A stretch of 64,000 nt of DNA. Source: Torreya grandis. Lineage: Eukaryota > Streptophyta > Pinopsida > Cupressales > Taxaceae. Where the stretch lies: NCBI GenBank assembly GCA_037957365.1, contig JARHVA010004904.1:989001-1053000 (forward strand), written 5' to 3'. Of this stretch, positions 48,768 through 61,589 are shown piece after piece. The translations under genes were made by a program, and so were the position numbers. How positions within the stretch are numbered: position 1 is the stretch's first letter; every line of letters begins with the position of its first letter. The notes under the pieces were generated by a model. The model searched no databases and was not told the DNA's origin. It was given only the letters and a program-made list of their open reading frames with translations.

Positions 48768-49475
48768 TTACTTGAGATATACTAGAGATAGATATATTCT
48801 AATATATATCAGTGATCTAATATCTATCTAGTGTGATTTTCATAGGTGTAGCAGAGGATGAGGAGATGAAATAGAGGTCCCCAGTGAGGGGATCACTCCA
48901 TGATGTCATAGATGAGGCATTGATGTTGTATGACCCCACTACACTAGAGGATCCTAGGGTACCATCTACCCCAGCTCAAGCAAGATCATTTAGACTAGTA
49001 GCAGAGGTTGTAAGGAAAATATGAACACATAAAGAGGGGATGTAGCCACTATTAAATATGGGTATAGGTGAGACATGGGCATGGTAAGCCCTGGTTGAGG
49101 AGAGAGATGCACATCTAGCTATAGTGACACATATGACACAAGCACATACATGCCTAGGATAGAGTAATACATGTAGCATCCTTGACCCATATGACATTGG
49201 TACAAGAGTAGGAGAGAGTGACACACATAGTGGCCCTGACCTATATGATACAAGTATAGGATCAGGAGTGACAAATCTAGTGACCCTGGCCTAGTTATCA
49301 TAGGTATAGGTTTAGGTAGCTCATCTACAGGGGCAAGTGTCAGGATTGAGATCTTAGATAACCTCTTTACAAAATTTTGCTCGAAGGGGTCAGACTAAGG
49401 CATCCATAGGTAGAGTGGCTACGCCACAAGATAGGTAGTATGGGGCCCATCCATAGAGTTAGAGTATTGTGTATG
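48768..49475 (+). pseudogene. Continuation of antisense PMD-like ORF of B beyond array F
   Basis: The plus strand reads GVAEDEEMK, RSPVRGSLHDVIDEALMLYD, PRVPSTPAQARSFRLVAEVV (48846-49015) and then ETWAW-ALVEERDAHLAIVTHMTQAH (~49070-49145). This is a hydrophilic stretch with possible coiled coil, plausible as the C-terminal tail behind a PMD. The link to 36850-37690 is inferred from strand, proximity and style. I do not recognise the tail itself. TAG stops interrupt it. Confidence 0.35.
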
Positions 49476-51780
49476 GTTTTATTTTGTGTTAAAAAAACTC
49501 ATGATATATATAGAGATGTTTCATTTTGGCAGATGGATGTTGATTATATGCATTTGCATTATAGTTGTGGTTGTGGATGCTTGTATATATTTATTTATAA
49601 CACATGTATTTAACTATTTATTGTATACGTTACATGAAATATATGATTTTTGGTTTCTTTTCTATCATTATGTAGAACACATGCATAGTTAAAAAGAAAT
49701 AGGCAAAAAGGACTTGGTAAAATATAATCAATCAAGAAATGTACTACACACTATTTCACATTGGGAAATGTGTAATAACAAAAAAATGACTAATTATAAA
49801 TAAATACAGGGTGGTAAATTAATATGGTAAAAAGGAATTTATTTTTATAAAAAATAAAAAATTATCACCAAATTAAAATAAGTAAAATCACACTAAATCA
49901 CATTAAGAAATATGAAAATTATGTAATAAAGTGGAAAGCACATGAAAGAAAAAATGGTATAAAAACAAATCAATTAATTCATTCAATCATACTAAATCAT
50001 GTTGGGAAGTATAAGAGAAACAAAATTGGTGAAATTTGGGTCTTAAATTTATCACACTAATTGAAGCTGGGAAGTATGAGAAATTTCAAGAAATGGTTGG
50101 ATTCTTACATGTGATTGGAAAATAAGAAGATAAAAGGGAAATAAAAATGAATTAAGCATAAAAAATATTAGATAAATCTAGTAAGCATGTCAATGACGTG
50201 TAACTTCATGATCAATCATATCTTATCTCATATTTGACACATGTAATTTTGATTGTGGCTTAAATAATTGGAAAATTTTGTGAGGGACAGGTCTTATCCA
50301 TGGTATTACACTACAACTCACAAAGGGAACACCAATTAGATGGAATAAATGTTAAAATATGGTAATAAGGGATTTTGGTAATAGGAATGTGAAATTATGG
50401 TAATTTGTGAGGAAGACCAGGTCCTATCCATGGTCTTACAATACAACTCACAAATGGAATCCCAAGGGGAGTGATCAGTGAACTAAACAATATTTCTCAA
50501 GAGAAAATATGAGGAACGTAGGGAATGAAAAAGGCAATGCAAAAATCATAAATTAGGCATATTATGAGAATAATTTAGGAGACAAGAGGTATATTAAGGA
50601 CATATGAAGACACTAAGTGACTAGTGACCATCAATATACAAAGAAAACCTATTCAATATAGACACAAAGCTTTGTAGGTAAATAAGCATGATACTAAGAT
50701 GAACTCATGAAGGTAGAATGGTACAAGAAAATTAAAATGGACCTACCTTCCCATGTTGTGTTTCTCATTCCTCAGGACCTCTTATAGAGTCATCGGTCTA
50801 CTATGAAGATTGGGTACTTATGTGAGAAACTAGGTATCACTAAAAGATTTGTTATTCTCCTTTTCTAATCTACTAGCCTATCACACCCCAATCAACCTGA
50901 GCTCTATCATGAGGCTAACTATGGACTTTGAGCTTTCACTATACAAAGGAGGTGTGTTTTAAATCATGTATTTTAGTTTGATTTGACTTTTAAGAATTTT
51001 AAAATGTTTTTACCTTTTTGGATCATTGCCTTTTGTTAAATGATTTGGATTTTAAATTTTTTAAAGGATTTTTAAGATTCCTCCTCTATATAAACTTGGA
51101 TGACCAAACATGAAAGATAGATTGATACACATGAATGAAATATAAGCTTAGGCTAAAGGAAGATAAGTAACCAAAGACAAGACTGACTAGAGCACTTAGG
51201 CTTAATAATGAACTAGCATGTTATCTCAAGTCTTAACCATGTATATGATTATCTTTTGAGAAAGGAATAAAGGGAAAAATAAGATCCAAATTGGACTGGT
51301 AAAAGGAGATTATAATGATATTAATTATTTGCTAATTGATCACATGGTAATAGGGAATGACAAAAGGGAACAAGGTTTGTATAACCAAGCATAATGATAA
51401 TTATCCTATGAAAAATAGAGATAACAAAACAAACAATACGGAAGAGAAAGAGAGAGTTTCTAAGAAAGAAACTCAAGAAATAAAGTGAAATCAATGAGAA
51501 AGAGAAATATCCATAAGTGAACATAAATGATAGTATATGTAATATAGAGTGTGAAAGTAAAGTCACCATGTAAGATAAATAATAATTTGACATAAATTTA
51601 AATGATATAATAGATAGATAAAGATAAGATTGGACCACACGTCACAATCAAATGAAAATGTAAAAGCACCATGCATGTGCTCATAAATATTGATAAATTT
51701 GCCCACACACATTATCCAAAACATCAGATTGATCTTTATGAAGATGGATGTGAACTATTGTTAATGTTTCATCAATCTTT
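49476..51780. other. Noncoding part of element B
   Basis: AT-rich, no supported gene; the 105-codon minus-strand frame at 51638-51321 looks like random hydrophobic sequence. A ~55-bp segment with TATCCATGGT(A/C)TTACA(C/A)TACAACTCACAAA occurs at 50280-50335 and again at 50407-50465 (130-bp spacing). Where pol would be expected, none is seen. Confidence 0.55.
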
Positions 51781-52620
51781 AATGAAAACTAGGAAAATAC
51801 TTCACGTATAATATCCTCAACAAAAAAGGTAGGAATGTTTGATGGATCATGCTAAGGAGGGATATAAAGTAATGGATGCTTAGGAGAATGCATGGGAGTA
51901 GGCTCTATAGGTCATGAAGGGATCACTAATGGGGAAGGATCCACAGGTGAGGGATTCACATGTGGAGAAGGATCCATAGATGAGGGAAGTTCCACAGATG
52001 AAAGAGTCACAGGTGGAGGCATAGGACGTGATGAAGGGACCTTGGGAGGGGATGGAACCATGGGAGAATAAGGAGGATCCTTCTTGTGAGAATAACCTAT
52101 GTGAGGAATGATATAAGGTTTGAGAATATCTATAAAGTTATCCTTAATGTGTTTCTAAAGGATTCGATAATGATCAATGTGATGGGTGCCACATTAGTGC
52201 CAAAGATAATACACCTTACCATATTTAAGAAGTACCTTCAAGGGAGGTGTGGCTTTATCTGAGGACTGAGGGGAAGAAAGATGTAAAATATCAATATATT
52301 TTCATATCTTGCAATAATGCATGGATGAATTATTATCTATTCTGTGGATGTAGCATATATTCCTATGAGTAGGATTAGTAGAGGTACTGATAAGACGAGG
52401 TGTAATAGAGAGTAGAAGGAGGTTGGGGAGGCTTGTCAACCCATTTGGTGGGTAATGTAGCCATTGGAGGAAAAGGAAGCAAACCATCCCCAAGAGAAGG
52501 TGATGGTGGGGAATGAATGGGACTAGGCTCAATAAAAGGAGCAATGGAATTGGAAGTAGGGATAGGTTCAACAAAAATAGGAATAGAAGCAGGCTCAACT
52601 ATAGAGGGATCATCAATGGG
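51780..52620 (-). pseudogene. Element B Pro-rich region with a knuckle-like motif
   Basis: The minus strand encodes Pro/Ser-rich sequence (~52600-52400 and 52100-51850) with, between them, KVYYLWHxCGTHHIDHYRILxK (~52230-52165), a C/H pattern resembling the gag knuckle segment seen in element A at ~34225. Finding such a motif downstream of protease is odd, since gag normally precedes it. It could be a rearranged gag copy. The region is broken by stops and frameshifts. Confidence 0.4.
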
Positions 52621-53628
52621 ATAAACTATAGTAGGATCAATAATGGGATCTCATGTGGGATCTACTGAGGGAGGGTAAGGATCTATATAAGGTTGAATAA
52701 GGGTAGCATGTATCTTAGGGATATATAGACTATAGGGGTTAGGGTACCTAGTAAATCAATAAGGCCTAGTCATAGCAAGATCCATTAGCATACTCTTATG
52801 AGGATCCTCTAAAATTGAAAGTGTTAGTACCATCTCTACCATATGATAAAGAGTAAAAATACTAAAATTAGGGACTATAAATGAGGGAATACAAGAAGAT
52901 ATATGAAAAGACTCAAACAAAAAGAATGATAATGGATAATCTTAGCATCATAAGCTTGAACAAGACCACCTAGGAATGGATCATCTAAAGAATAATCATC
53001 ATCATAATTAGGGGTGTGAATATAAATAACACAATTAGGGATGACCTTGCCATTTGATGAAGTGTGGTGAATATAATGTCGAGTTTTAGTTAGGATAATG
53101 GGAATATCATCACAAGGTGGTTTGAGAGAAAGAGGCTACAATGAATTAGAAAGCTAAGAAATGAGATGAGGTGAGAGATAATTTTTTTTAATCTTTATGT
53201 TGATCTCATCAGGTTCATCATCATCAAAATCTAAGAGGTTAGGGAGAATTTTCCCAGTGATTTTAGGATGGCTATTATAACCTCTGGTGGATTGATGGGA
53301 AAATTGAAGCATTGAGACTCACAAAGTGGAACACTATGTAAAGGTTTAAGAGTAAGGATATTGAAGACACCATGGTCTTCAAATATTTGAAATTTTAAAA
53401 TTTAGTGTCACCCTAAATCCTATAAATGGCTCTATTGTGAGTGAATTTAATGCATTGGTAGGCAGAAGAAGCAACTGCTCTCATATAGTGAGTTCATGGC
53501 CTAACAAGGAAGATATTATAGGAGAGGGGAATGTTAAAGATCATTACCTTCACATGAATGGTGATAAGTGTGATAGTAATGAGAAGCCACACATAACCTA
53601 AAGGAGACATTTGCCTTTGATCATATCC

Positions 53629-53880
53629 TTAACATGTGTTATGTGTGGACTTGAGATTGCATTCAAAATATCTAAGGGTTTTGATGAAATTGATAGAGGT
53701 GACATAGGTTCTAGAACCCTCATTAATCAATGAAATATTGACCTGGATATCACCTATTTTGACACTAATGAATAAAGGAGGATCATTTTCATGAAGAAAA
53801 ATCTCACTGAGAATATTAAAAGTGATAGTAAAGTTTAAGGAAAGAGAAGTGTCCATTATTTCATCAACATGGATGGACAT
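53629..53880 (-). pseudogene. Element B protease remnant
   Basis: An 83-codon open stretch with PPLFISVKIGDIQVNISLIN and EGSRTYVTSINFIKTLRYF. The spacing fits a retroviral-type aspartic protease, where D-(S/T)-G-(A/S) would stand at the IN-EGSRT position; the catalytic triad is lost (Asn-Glu-Gly). It follows gag, as expected. Confidence 0.6.
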
Positions 53881-53889
53881 CTCTTCACA

Positions 53890-56322
53890 TTATTGTAATA
53901 TGATATCCTTAGATCCAGATAAGGTTGTTTCACGTCCTAATAGGGGAGGATGATGGATATTAATTTTGAACAATAGTTTCATAAGATGGTTTATATGATG
54001 TGGAGAGGTCCTCATAAGTTCAAGGAATGGAATTTGGGATGGGAGATTAATGAGTTCCATAATGGGATCCCACTCATCATAACCAATAAGAAGGTTTTTA
54101 TAAATAGGTGCATAATAATTAATGAGGTCCTCAAAAGGAGGATTCAAAGTGAAATGGAATTTGTGTTGATAAAAATAATAAGTTTTAAAACAAGGTTATA
54201 AGTTATGTTGAGAAGTTGAAGCAATTGGTTCAGGTTGGTTTTGAGAATTGGTAGAAGTGTTAGTAGAAAATTTATTATCATTATTTTTAGAAGACAAAAG
54301 GATGGTAAAAATATAATGGGAAGTGTTATCCAAGGGATAATTTGGAATTGGATCATCAAAAACTATAAGGTCATCTTACCCCAACTCATTTAAATGTGTT
54401 GGAGAAGAATCTTGGATAAAATGAAATGTTCAAGATAATGGAGGAGTGTAGATGGATTGAGAATAAATAAAAGCAACCATCCTTCACATATTAGTCATGT
54501 TAACCACATTCTCTTCAAAATTAGGGTCAATAAAACTTTATACATTATTAGTGTAAGGGGTGGGATTATCTTGGGTATCTTGATTAGGTTGATGATTAGG
54601 AAGAGAGTCTTTATAGATAGCCAAATCAACATTAGCTTGATTTAAGGCTTAAGATTTAGTATGTGCTTAGTGAGCCTTAAAGTCAATATAATAGGCTTGT
54701 TGACACTTTCTAATGATAGAATCATGATCAAAATTAATACCAAGAAGAAAATCCATAGCTAAATCATAGAGATTCTTACAAGTCTCTTTAGAATGACCCC
54801 AACTAGCATGAAACCAACAAAACTTGTTAGGATCATACTAGGATGAGTAGGATGAGTAGGATCAAGTTCTCATAGAAGAGGCCTAGGTAGATGATTAAGT
54901 AATTTAGATGAAGATAAGGGTTTGTAAACATTAATGGTATTTGGTGAAGATAAATGAGGATTGGTATATTGTTGGGAAGGAGGAGATGGTTTTGAAGCTT
55001 GGTTAAGAACAACAACTTGAATGGTGTAAATGGTGTCATAATAATCCAAGACACAATCATTATTATCATTAAAATTTTTGTTCTTAAGTAAGAGATGAGG
55101 ACCTGTAAAATGTTGGGTTGGCTTGAATTAATTCATAAATAAATCTTAACATGTGGCTTGGTTAATATGCTCTTCTAAAGTACACGGAGAGAGTATAGAC
55201 CCGATATTGTAACTTGGGGAAAAGAGCATTGGTAAAGAGATGGAAAAGGTTATCATTGGCCATGTTATATTCACATTTGTTGGACAATATTTTACACATT
55301 TTAATAAAAAATTAGGTAGTTTCATTTTCAAGTAGATTATAATTTATGAAGTGGACCAAAGTGTTTTTGGGAAGGTCACTAGTTTGAAATTATTAAACTA
55401 AAGTATTCACTAAATCCTCCAAAATAAGAATGGAATGAGTTCTAAGTAGATTGTACCAATCTAAAGCATCACTTGTGAGGTTTTTGGATAAGATCTTGTT
55501 AGTAGCAAAGGTTTTAAATTTTACCTAATCCTTATAATGATTTCCAAATGTTTTAAGATGAAGGGTAGGATCAGTTAATCCATTATAAGAAATGGTAGGG
55601 GTGATACCTCCTATATCAATATTATCAATTTGAGTGCTAAGAGGTTCATTTTTAAAAATTTTAATGGTTTTGTTGATCAAAGGAGGTTGAGGGATGAGAT
55701 TAGCTTAGGAATATTCAAGAGGATGAGGGGGAACATTTTTATTACGTATGACCCAAGTCATTGGTTGAGGATGAGTTTGAAGATGGAGAAAGTGATTTTT
55801 CATTCTCATCATTTGATTTTTATTAGGATCTTGAAAGGTATTCATTTGATTGAGTGTTTGTAATAAGATTTGGTGGGTTTGATTAGCATTGTTATCATTA
55901 TTTAAAGTATTAGAGTTGGAAGAAGTGGCTTGAGTACCACTATTGGTATTGATAAGATCTTGAGAGGAAATATGAGAATGTGAAGAACTAGTGGTAAAGT
56001 TTTCCTGTGAAGGAAAAGAAGGAATATTCAATAGATGAGAAGAAGAAGCACTAGAAGTGTGATTACCTTGAGTATAAAATGATGAACTAGTGGAAAGATT
56101 GAAGATAGTGGATCTTATGAGGGGCTCACTAGATGTAGAACCTACCATGTTAGTGGATATACTAGGCATGGAGGTTGAAGAAGTTAAAGAAGAAGAGGTC
56201 TTGGCATGAGAAGGGGTCATAATCAAGGGAAGAGGCTGAGAATAAAAGAAATTGGTATCTCCAAATCCATTTGAGAATGTGGGAGTAAGTGAATGAGGCT
56301 CTTCATACTGACCACTAATCAT
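53890..56322 (-). pseudogene. gag: Element B gag
   Basis: Begins at ATG 56322 (MISGQYEEPHSLTP...). 205 codons are open to 55705, rich in Ser, Thr, Asn and Gln, and end in a Pro/His-containing segment. Past a TAG the frame continues with ITPTISYNGLTDPTLHLKTF (~55600), DALDWYNLLRTHSI (~55470-55430), and a FINYNLLENET...IKMCKILSNKC helix region (~55350-55270), the Ty3/gypsy gag core. The knuckle region near 54790 reads HSKETCKNLYDLA-like. Multiple stops. Similar in style to gag of element A, so A and B are probably related lineages. Confidence 0.72.
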
Positions 56323-56329
56323 AATATGG

Positions 56330-58270
56330 TAAATGGTATAGGTATTATTTCATCTATTTTAAGGAAATTCAGAGATAAAGAAGAGCATTTTAGGGTTATA
56401 CTCTAATTCAAGTTGATCTTTTATGGAAAATAGAGGATTACACTTTAAAAATTAATGATGAGGTGTCCCATAGTTTATTATGTAAGTAGATATATGAAAA
56501 TTACTTATATCCAAGAGAGGAGCCCTACTTTACGTATGGGAGACCCTATGAGGGTGGTAAGACTCATCATGTTTTTTGAATTCAACTCAGTGTTAACTGC
56601 AAACAAAAAAGTTCATGATGAAGGAAAAAGACTAAAACATGAAAGAGAGATAAGAAAGTAAGAAAAAAATAAGTAATATAAATAGTATAAGGTTGACTAG
56701 ATTGACCTAGCACAAAAATCAAGGATTAAAAATAGTACAGGGTCAATTGGGTCATCCTAGCATAGCAAACAAAGGCTCAAAAAGTGTACAGGGTTGACTA
56801 AGTCAACCAAGTATAGTAGAAAGGGAAAATTAGATAGCCTATAATAGACTATGTTAACTAAAATGATCATGTATTGAGATAAGAATAATTTTACAAGTAT
56901 TTTAAAAAGCAAAAATTAAAGGGAAACACACAATCAATTAGATCAATGGGGTTGATGCAATTGAGGCACACAGCACAAAACCTTGCACCAATGCTATTTA
57001 ATGCAAGTTTTTGCAATACAACACATAATTTGATCAAAGAGCAAACAATCAACTTGAAAATTAAAAGGTAACTAAGTGGTCAACTTGAATTTTGTTAGAT
57101 TATTAGAGTATAGCTTTAAATGTGATAGGAAGTTGTCTGTAAGCAAGGAACTAAAAAGAAAACTAAGGATAGTTTTAGGAAGTTTGGACTGAAAGGAATC
57201 TATATTGGCAATGGTATAGGATTGGTGTTGTGGTCTACCCCCTCACTTCACACAATGCAATGATAAGGGTGTTAGGTGCTTAGCCATAATATACCATTGT
57301 CCACATGTTTATACTTGGCTTGAAAACCAAGTTGGCTTCCCCCTTGGTGATGAAATCTAAGTAGGTTAGCCTTGGGTAGACAATTATTAAATTGCTTGTT
57401 TAATATTTTTTTATTTAGTCATGTGTGCATAAAATATAAAATAATGTAACTAAATGGTATATTTAAAACCACCTAATTAAACTATGTGATTTATTCTAAG
57501 CATGCAAGAAACAAGAAATGGAAGTGTGAGCTAATTACTAGCATATAAATGTTAATTCCAACTTTGAAACATGGTATAGTGTCAATGTAGTTGATAGTAT
57601 ATGCATAGAATACAAAATAGGGTCAACAATGTCACCTTTATATTGTGGAAGCAAAAGGTTTGAAAATGAATAGGGTTGACAGGGTCAACCTAGTTATTTA
57701 GATAGTACACATAATATAGAACTAGATCGATAAGGTTTATCTAGTTGACATACAAGGGCAGTTTTAAAGACTATAAACTATGAAAAGAAAAGACTATAAA
57801 GAAAGAGAGAGAGAATAGAAAGGAACCTTGGTGGTTTTGAAGATGTAGAGACATGAGATTACTACAAAAAAAACCTTGTTAAATTCTTAAAAATCCTACT
57901 AATAGGGTCGATTAGGTGGACCTAGCTTTGCAGAAGCCTATTGTTGAGTGTCTAAAATGTATATGGTTGACTAGGTTGACCTAGTAGTCTAAATATGATG
58001 CCTAAAAGTGTACAAGGTTGACTGGGTTGACCTAGTAATTTAGACTGGATGTCTGAAAGTCTAAAAAATTATACTGAGTTGACTGAGTCGATCTAGTAGC
58101 CTATACCTAAAAAAGAACTTACATAGAAAGAATAGAGTCATGTGGATGCAACTATGTTTTATGCACAAAAGTTAGAATTGTGTCGACATAATCAACCTAG
58201 TATTATGAATATATGATAATAAAAAATGATAAAATAAAGAAATAAGTGAAAAAAAATCCTACAAGGGTTA
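56330..58270. other. 5' leader of element B with repeated TTGAC motifs
   Basis: No gene. A motif close to GGTTGACTGGGTTGACCTAG recurs, for example near 56691, 56808, 57665, 57905, 57966, 58015 and 58076, often as TTGAC(C/T) paired directly or inverted. The same motif occurs in the B LTRs. Confidence 0.7.
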
Positions 58271-58290
58271 GATTCACATTGGATTCACCA
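58271..58290 (-). promoter_or_regulatory. Primer-binding site of B (tRNA-Trp-like)
   Basis: Three nt after the 5' LTR the minus strand reads TGGTGAATCCAATGTGAATC. It differs from the complement of the plant tRNA-Trp 3' end, as I recall it, at three positions, all transitions. Confidence 0.55.
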
Positions 58291-58293
58291 GAA

Positions 58294-59449
58294 TGTATGC
58301 AATCAAAAATACATCATGTCTATAAATCAATCCTAACTCAGAGAAGATAGAGCATACCTACACTTCAGATTGGGAACACATTTGTTAAGTAAGAGCATGA
58401 CAAATATGATATTCACTAAACCCGATTAGGGTATCTCTTATCAAAATACACAATGTTAAGGAAGGTTCTAAAGCCTCCAATCTAACATAATCACACAATA
58501 AACCTAAGGGGGTCCTAAGTTTTGATATTTCACCTAAACTAATAACAAGTAAATTAAATCTAATTTAGTGCTCACCAAAGCTTGTGGCATAAAGTGGGGG
58601 TTATAAACAATAAAACTAAACATGCATAAAAGACATATACTCATGTTAATGTATATAAAATCCTAATACATGTAAGATAAGCACAAATGCATATCTATCT
58701 ACTCCTATAAAAGAAGAAATAAAGTTAGGAATACTTACCTTTGAAGACGAACCCATCGAGCCTCAATCTCTCCCTTGTCCAGGGTGATTTGCAAGAGGTT
58801 GTTGTGGTATGTAAGAATGACAAGGATAAATTATCTCTAGACTAAACAACCTATCAATTAATCCAAATGACTTCTCCACAAGGTAAGATATGTATCTCTA
58901 AAGAACGTATGGAACCCTAAGCTTTATTCCTCAAGTAGATTGGTCAATAAGTAGATGTTCTCATCCAATGAAAAAAATGAAATTGTATTTATAGGTGGAT
59001 TTGAACCTAAACCCTTCCAAAAATCCTAGCCGATAGGTTTGACCCAATCAACCTAGCATAGTTTCAAACAATAATTCACTAGTTCAACTAAAGGTCAACT
59101 ATCTCTTAAGTGAAAAATACTTTAAAACTATATAGGGTGGACCTAGTCGACCTAGTATATCCAACTAATAAAATGGGATTTAGGTGAGGAAAAGGAGGGT
59201 AAAATGTAGAAAATTCTTGGAATAGGTATAATAGAGAAGAACAAGCTTAGGATTAATGGTTTTATGAGATAAGTGTATAGATAACAAGTGGCAAAAGGTA
59301 AAATAATACTTCAATGCACTAATGGTTTACCCACTACTTTCTTGATGCACCCTTTAAGGCATCCACTTGGAGAGATTTAGTCTCGATGGGTTCCTACAAG
59401 AAACAAAGTGTTAATAATTGATAAAGTTTGAAAATATTATGTGTATACA
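58294..59449 (-). repeat. 5' LTR of element B
   Basis: 1156 bp, TGTATG...GTATACA on the plus strand, partner of 34300-35497. Confidence 0.92.
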
Positions 59450-59454
59450 TAGGT
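59450..59454. repeat. Right target-site duplication of B (TAGGT)
   Basis: Four of five bases match GAGGT at 34295-34299. Confidence 0.75.
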
Positions 59455-60640
59455 GAAATTGTAATGGATAATCCAAATGCACCTCCAAACCAAGCTCTTG
59501 ACATTTTCCATAAACCTTTTCCAAACCACCCATATTCTTCAAATAATGTGCATACAAATGAAAAAACTCTCCATAACCACAAGGTTCATACCGAATCAGT
59601 ATCCTTAATGGACTTAACATTGAAGAACCCATGACCCAAATAACCTCACTTATTCCACTTCCCAATTTAATGGATAACCCAAACAACCTCACTTATTCCA
59701 TTTTCCAATTTATTTGAACCAACCCAAACAATTCTACATATTCCACTTCCCAATACAATGGAACCACCCATCCTTCCTTTGGAAATCACTCACAAGGAAG
59801 ATGACATCATACTTACTCCACTTCCCTCAATAGTGGAACCACCCATCCTTCCTTTGGAAATCACTCACAAGGAAGAAGACATCATACCTACTCCACTTCC
59901 ATCAATAGTGAAACCACCCATCCTTCCTTTGGAAATCACTCATAAGGAAGATGACATCATGCCTACTCCACTTCCCTTAATAGTAGAACCACCTATCCTT
60001 CCTTTGGAAATCACTCACAAGGAAGATGAAATCATACCTACTCTGCTTACCTCAATAGTGAAACTACCCATCCTTCCTTTGGAAATCTTAACTAAGTAAG
60101 ATGACATCATACCTACTCAACTTCATTAAATAGTGAAACCACTCACCCTTCTTTTATAAATCATGCCTAGGGAAGACAAAACCATAACCATCCCATTTCA
60201 TCAACCACTTAGTCTCCCCTTGGAAACCCTTTCTGAGGAGGTCAAGTCCACATATAAACCATTTTTAAGATTGGTTCAAAATCTTGAATTCTTATCACAA
60301 CCAAAACTTGACTAAGCTACATTTTGGCACCATCTTGGACTTCCATACCATATAAAGGAGACAAAAAACCTATCAATCACCTAACCTTAGACCACAAAAA
60401 ATTAACCACCCTCACCTCAACCAAACTAGTAAAATCATCAATATCTCAACATTCAACTAATTCAACCAACCCAACTACCTTAAACACAATAAAAATAAAC
60501 CCAACAACCCCACTCAAGCCTATCAAGAAATTGGGTGTTCTTCCAACCCAAAACCTAACTCATCCACCCTTAAAATTTGATTTGACACCACAAACCCAAC
60601 CTAAATACCAATAACTCAAACCAAGGAGGAAGGTCAAACC
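59455..60640 (+). pseudogene. gag: Element A gag, C-terminal segment with tandem peptide repeats
   Basis: The frame resumes at EIVMDNPNAPPNQALDIFHK directly behind B's right duplication, matching the end of the A gag segment at 34299. It continues as Pro/His/Asn-rich linker, then the 25-residue tandem repeats, then Thr/Pro/Lys-rich sequence. Such linkers separate gag from protease in plant gypsy elements. Stops occur at ~59631 and ~60097. Confidence 0.7.
59758..60130 (+). repeat. 75-bp tandem repeat encoding 25 residues
   Basis: Unit starts at 59758, 59833, 59908, 59983 and 60058 give an exact 75-bp period. The peptide is VEPPILPLEITHKEDDII followed by (L/P/M)TPLP-SI. All five units remain in frame although the rest of the gene is broken, and a sixth decayed unit may follow. 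Confidence 0.95.
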
Positions 60641-60644
60641 ACTT

Positions 60645-61260
60645 ATGACTCAAAATCTTAAGACTATTTCTCCTCCCATCTCAACTCCACCCTTCATCCT
60701 AGGGCCATACCCCTTATCTATTTTAGGACCTCACCCTTTGACTTTATTGAAGATGCCAAACCCTCCAACAAATGGACCACAAGATAAACCTCCTCTTATT
60801 ACCACACCTCCAACTATCAACACCAAACCTTCAACCCCCAAACCATCAACCAAAAACATTTCACAAACATCAACCAAAACTTCACTCATATTACCGACAC
60901 CGAAAAGGGTACCAAACCCAATAATCAAAACAAAGACTTCAACCCTCTTAACACCATGGGTAGAATACTATGAATTTTATTACAAAACTCAAACATAACA
61001 CTACCTCCCATTAAACCATTCAACCCTCTCAGACCAAAAATCATTGTGGTTCAACAATAACCTAATTTATGCTTACCATAGAACACCCGGCCTTGACATT
61101 GAGAATTACAAATATCTTAAAGATATAATCCATAAATTATATGATAAAGAATACCTTTTGATAGAGGATCCTTCTCTTATTTCACCCACCAAAAAAAAAA
61201 AAAAATACCACCTCACACAAATTTACCTCCAAGCTCTCATCAAAGAGTAAGGAATAACTA
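60645..61260 (+). pseudogene. Element A Pro/Thr-rich linker before protease
   Basis: 117 codons open at 60645-60998 (PPISTPPFILGPYPLSILGP-like, with PNPPTNGPQDKPPL), then a segment with TPGLDIENYKYLKDIIHKLYD (~61080-61145). Low complexity, probably unstructured. It joins gag to protease. Confidence 0.5.
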
Positions 61261-61589
61261 AAATAACCTACTAGCCTACATACATTTCAAATTGAGACCA
61301 TCCATGTGGTCACTTGATCATAAAATATAAATTATAAGGGAAAAGATAAAGTATCCATCCCTTAGACATATCCTTCTTATATGGAAACATCCAAATCACC
61401 TTTGCCAAAACCTAAGATTTCTATCTTGGGTACACCTCAACCCAACCCATTAGGACTCATACATATGTCAGTTCTCAAACAACTACACCAAATCCTGATG
61501 AAGATGACCTTATAAAAATTGATCCAAACCTCACCTAAATACTATCAAGCCATGATGGAGGCTTTACAATAAATTGAGGTCCAACCTTA

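Larger units (their letters stand above)
34300..59449 (-). mobile_element. Element B: gag-protease LTR element, minus strand, inside gag of A
   Basis: LTRs 34300-35497 and 58294-59449 (TGTATG...GTATACA) and a 5-bp duplication define the element. It is ~14.6 kb without array F. On the minus strand: 5' LTR (right), tRNA-Trp-like primer site, ~2-kb leader, gag, protease, a Pro-rich and knuckle-like region, ~2.3 kb of noncoding sequence, a region holding an antisense ORF, polypurine tract, 3' LTR. No RT, RNase H or integrase is recognisable on either strand. It therefore resembles large non-autonomous (LARD/TR-GAG-like) derivatives of Ty3/gypsy elements. Confidence 0.85.

Noticed and set aside
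49486..49692. 68-codon plus-strand ORF as a gene
   Set aside because: Valine/Tyr/Ile-rich without motif; it begins after the PMD-like tail has ended and is not supported.
51321..51638. 105-codon minus-strand ORF as RT or a membrane protein
   Set aside because: Hydrophobic low-complexity translation with no RT motif, in an AT-rich noncoding part of B.
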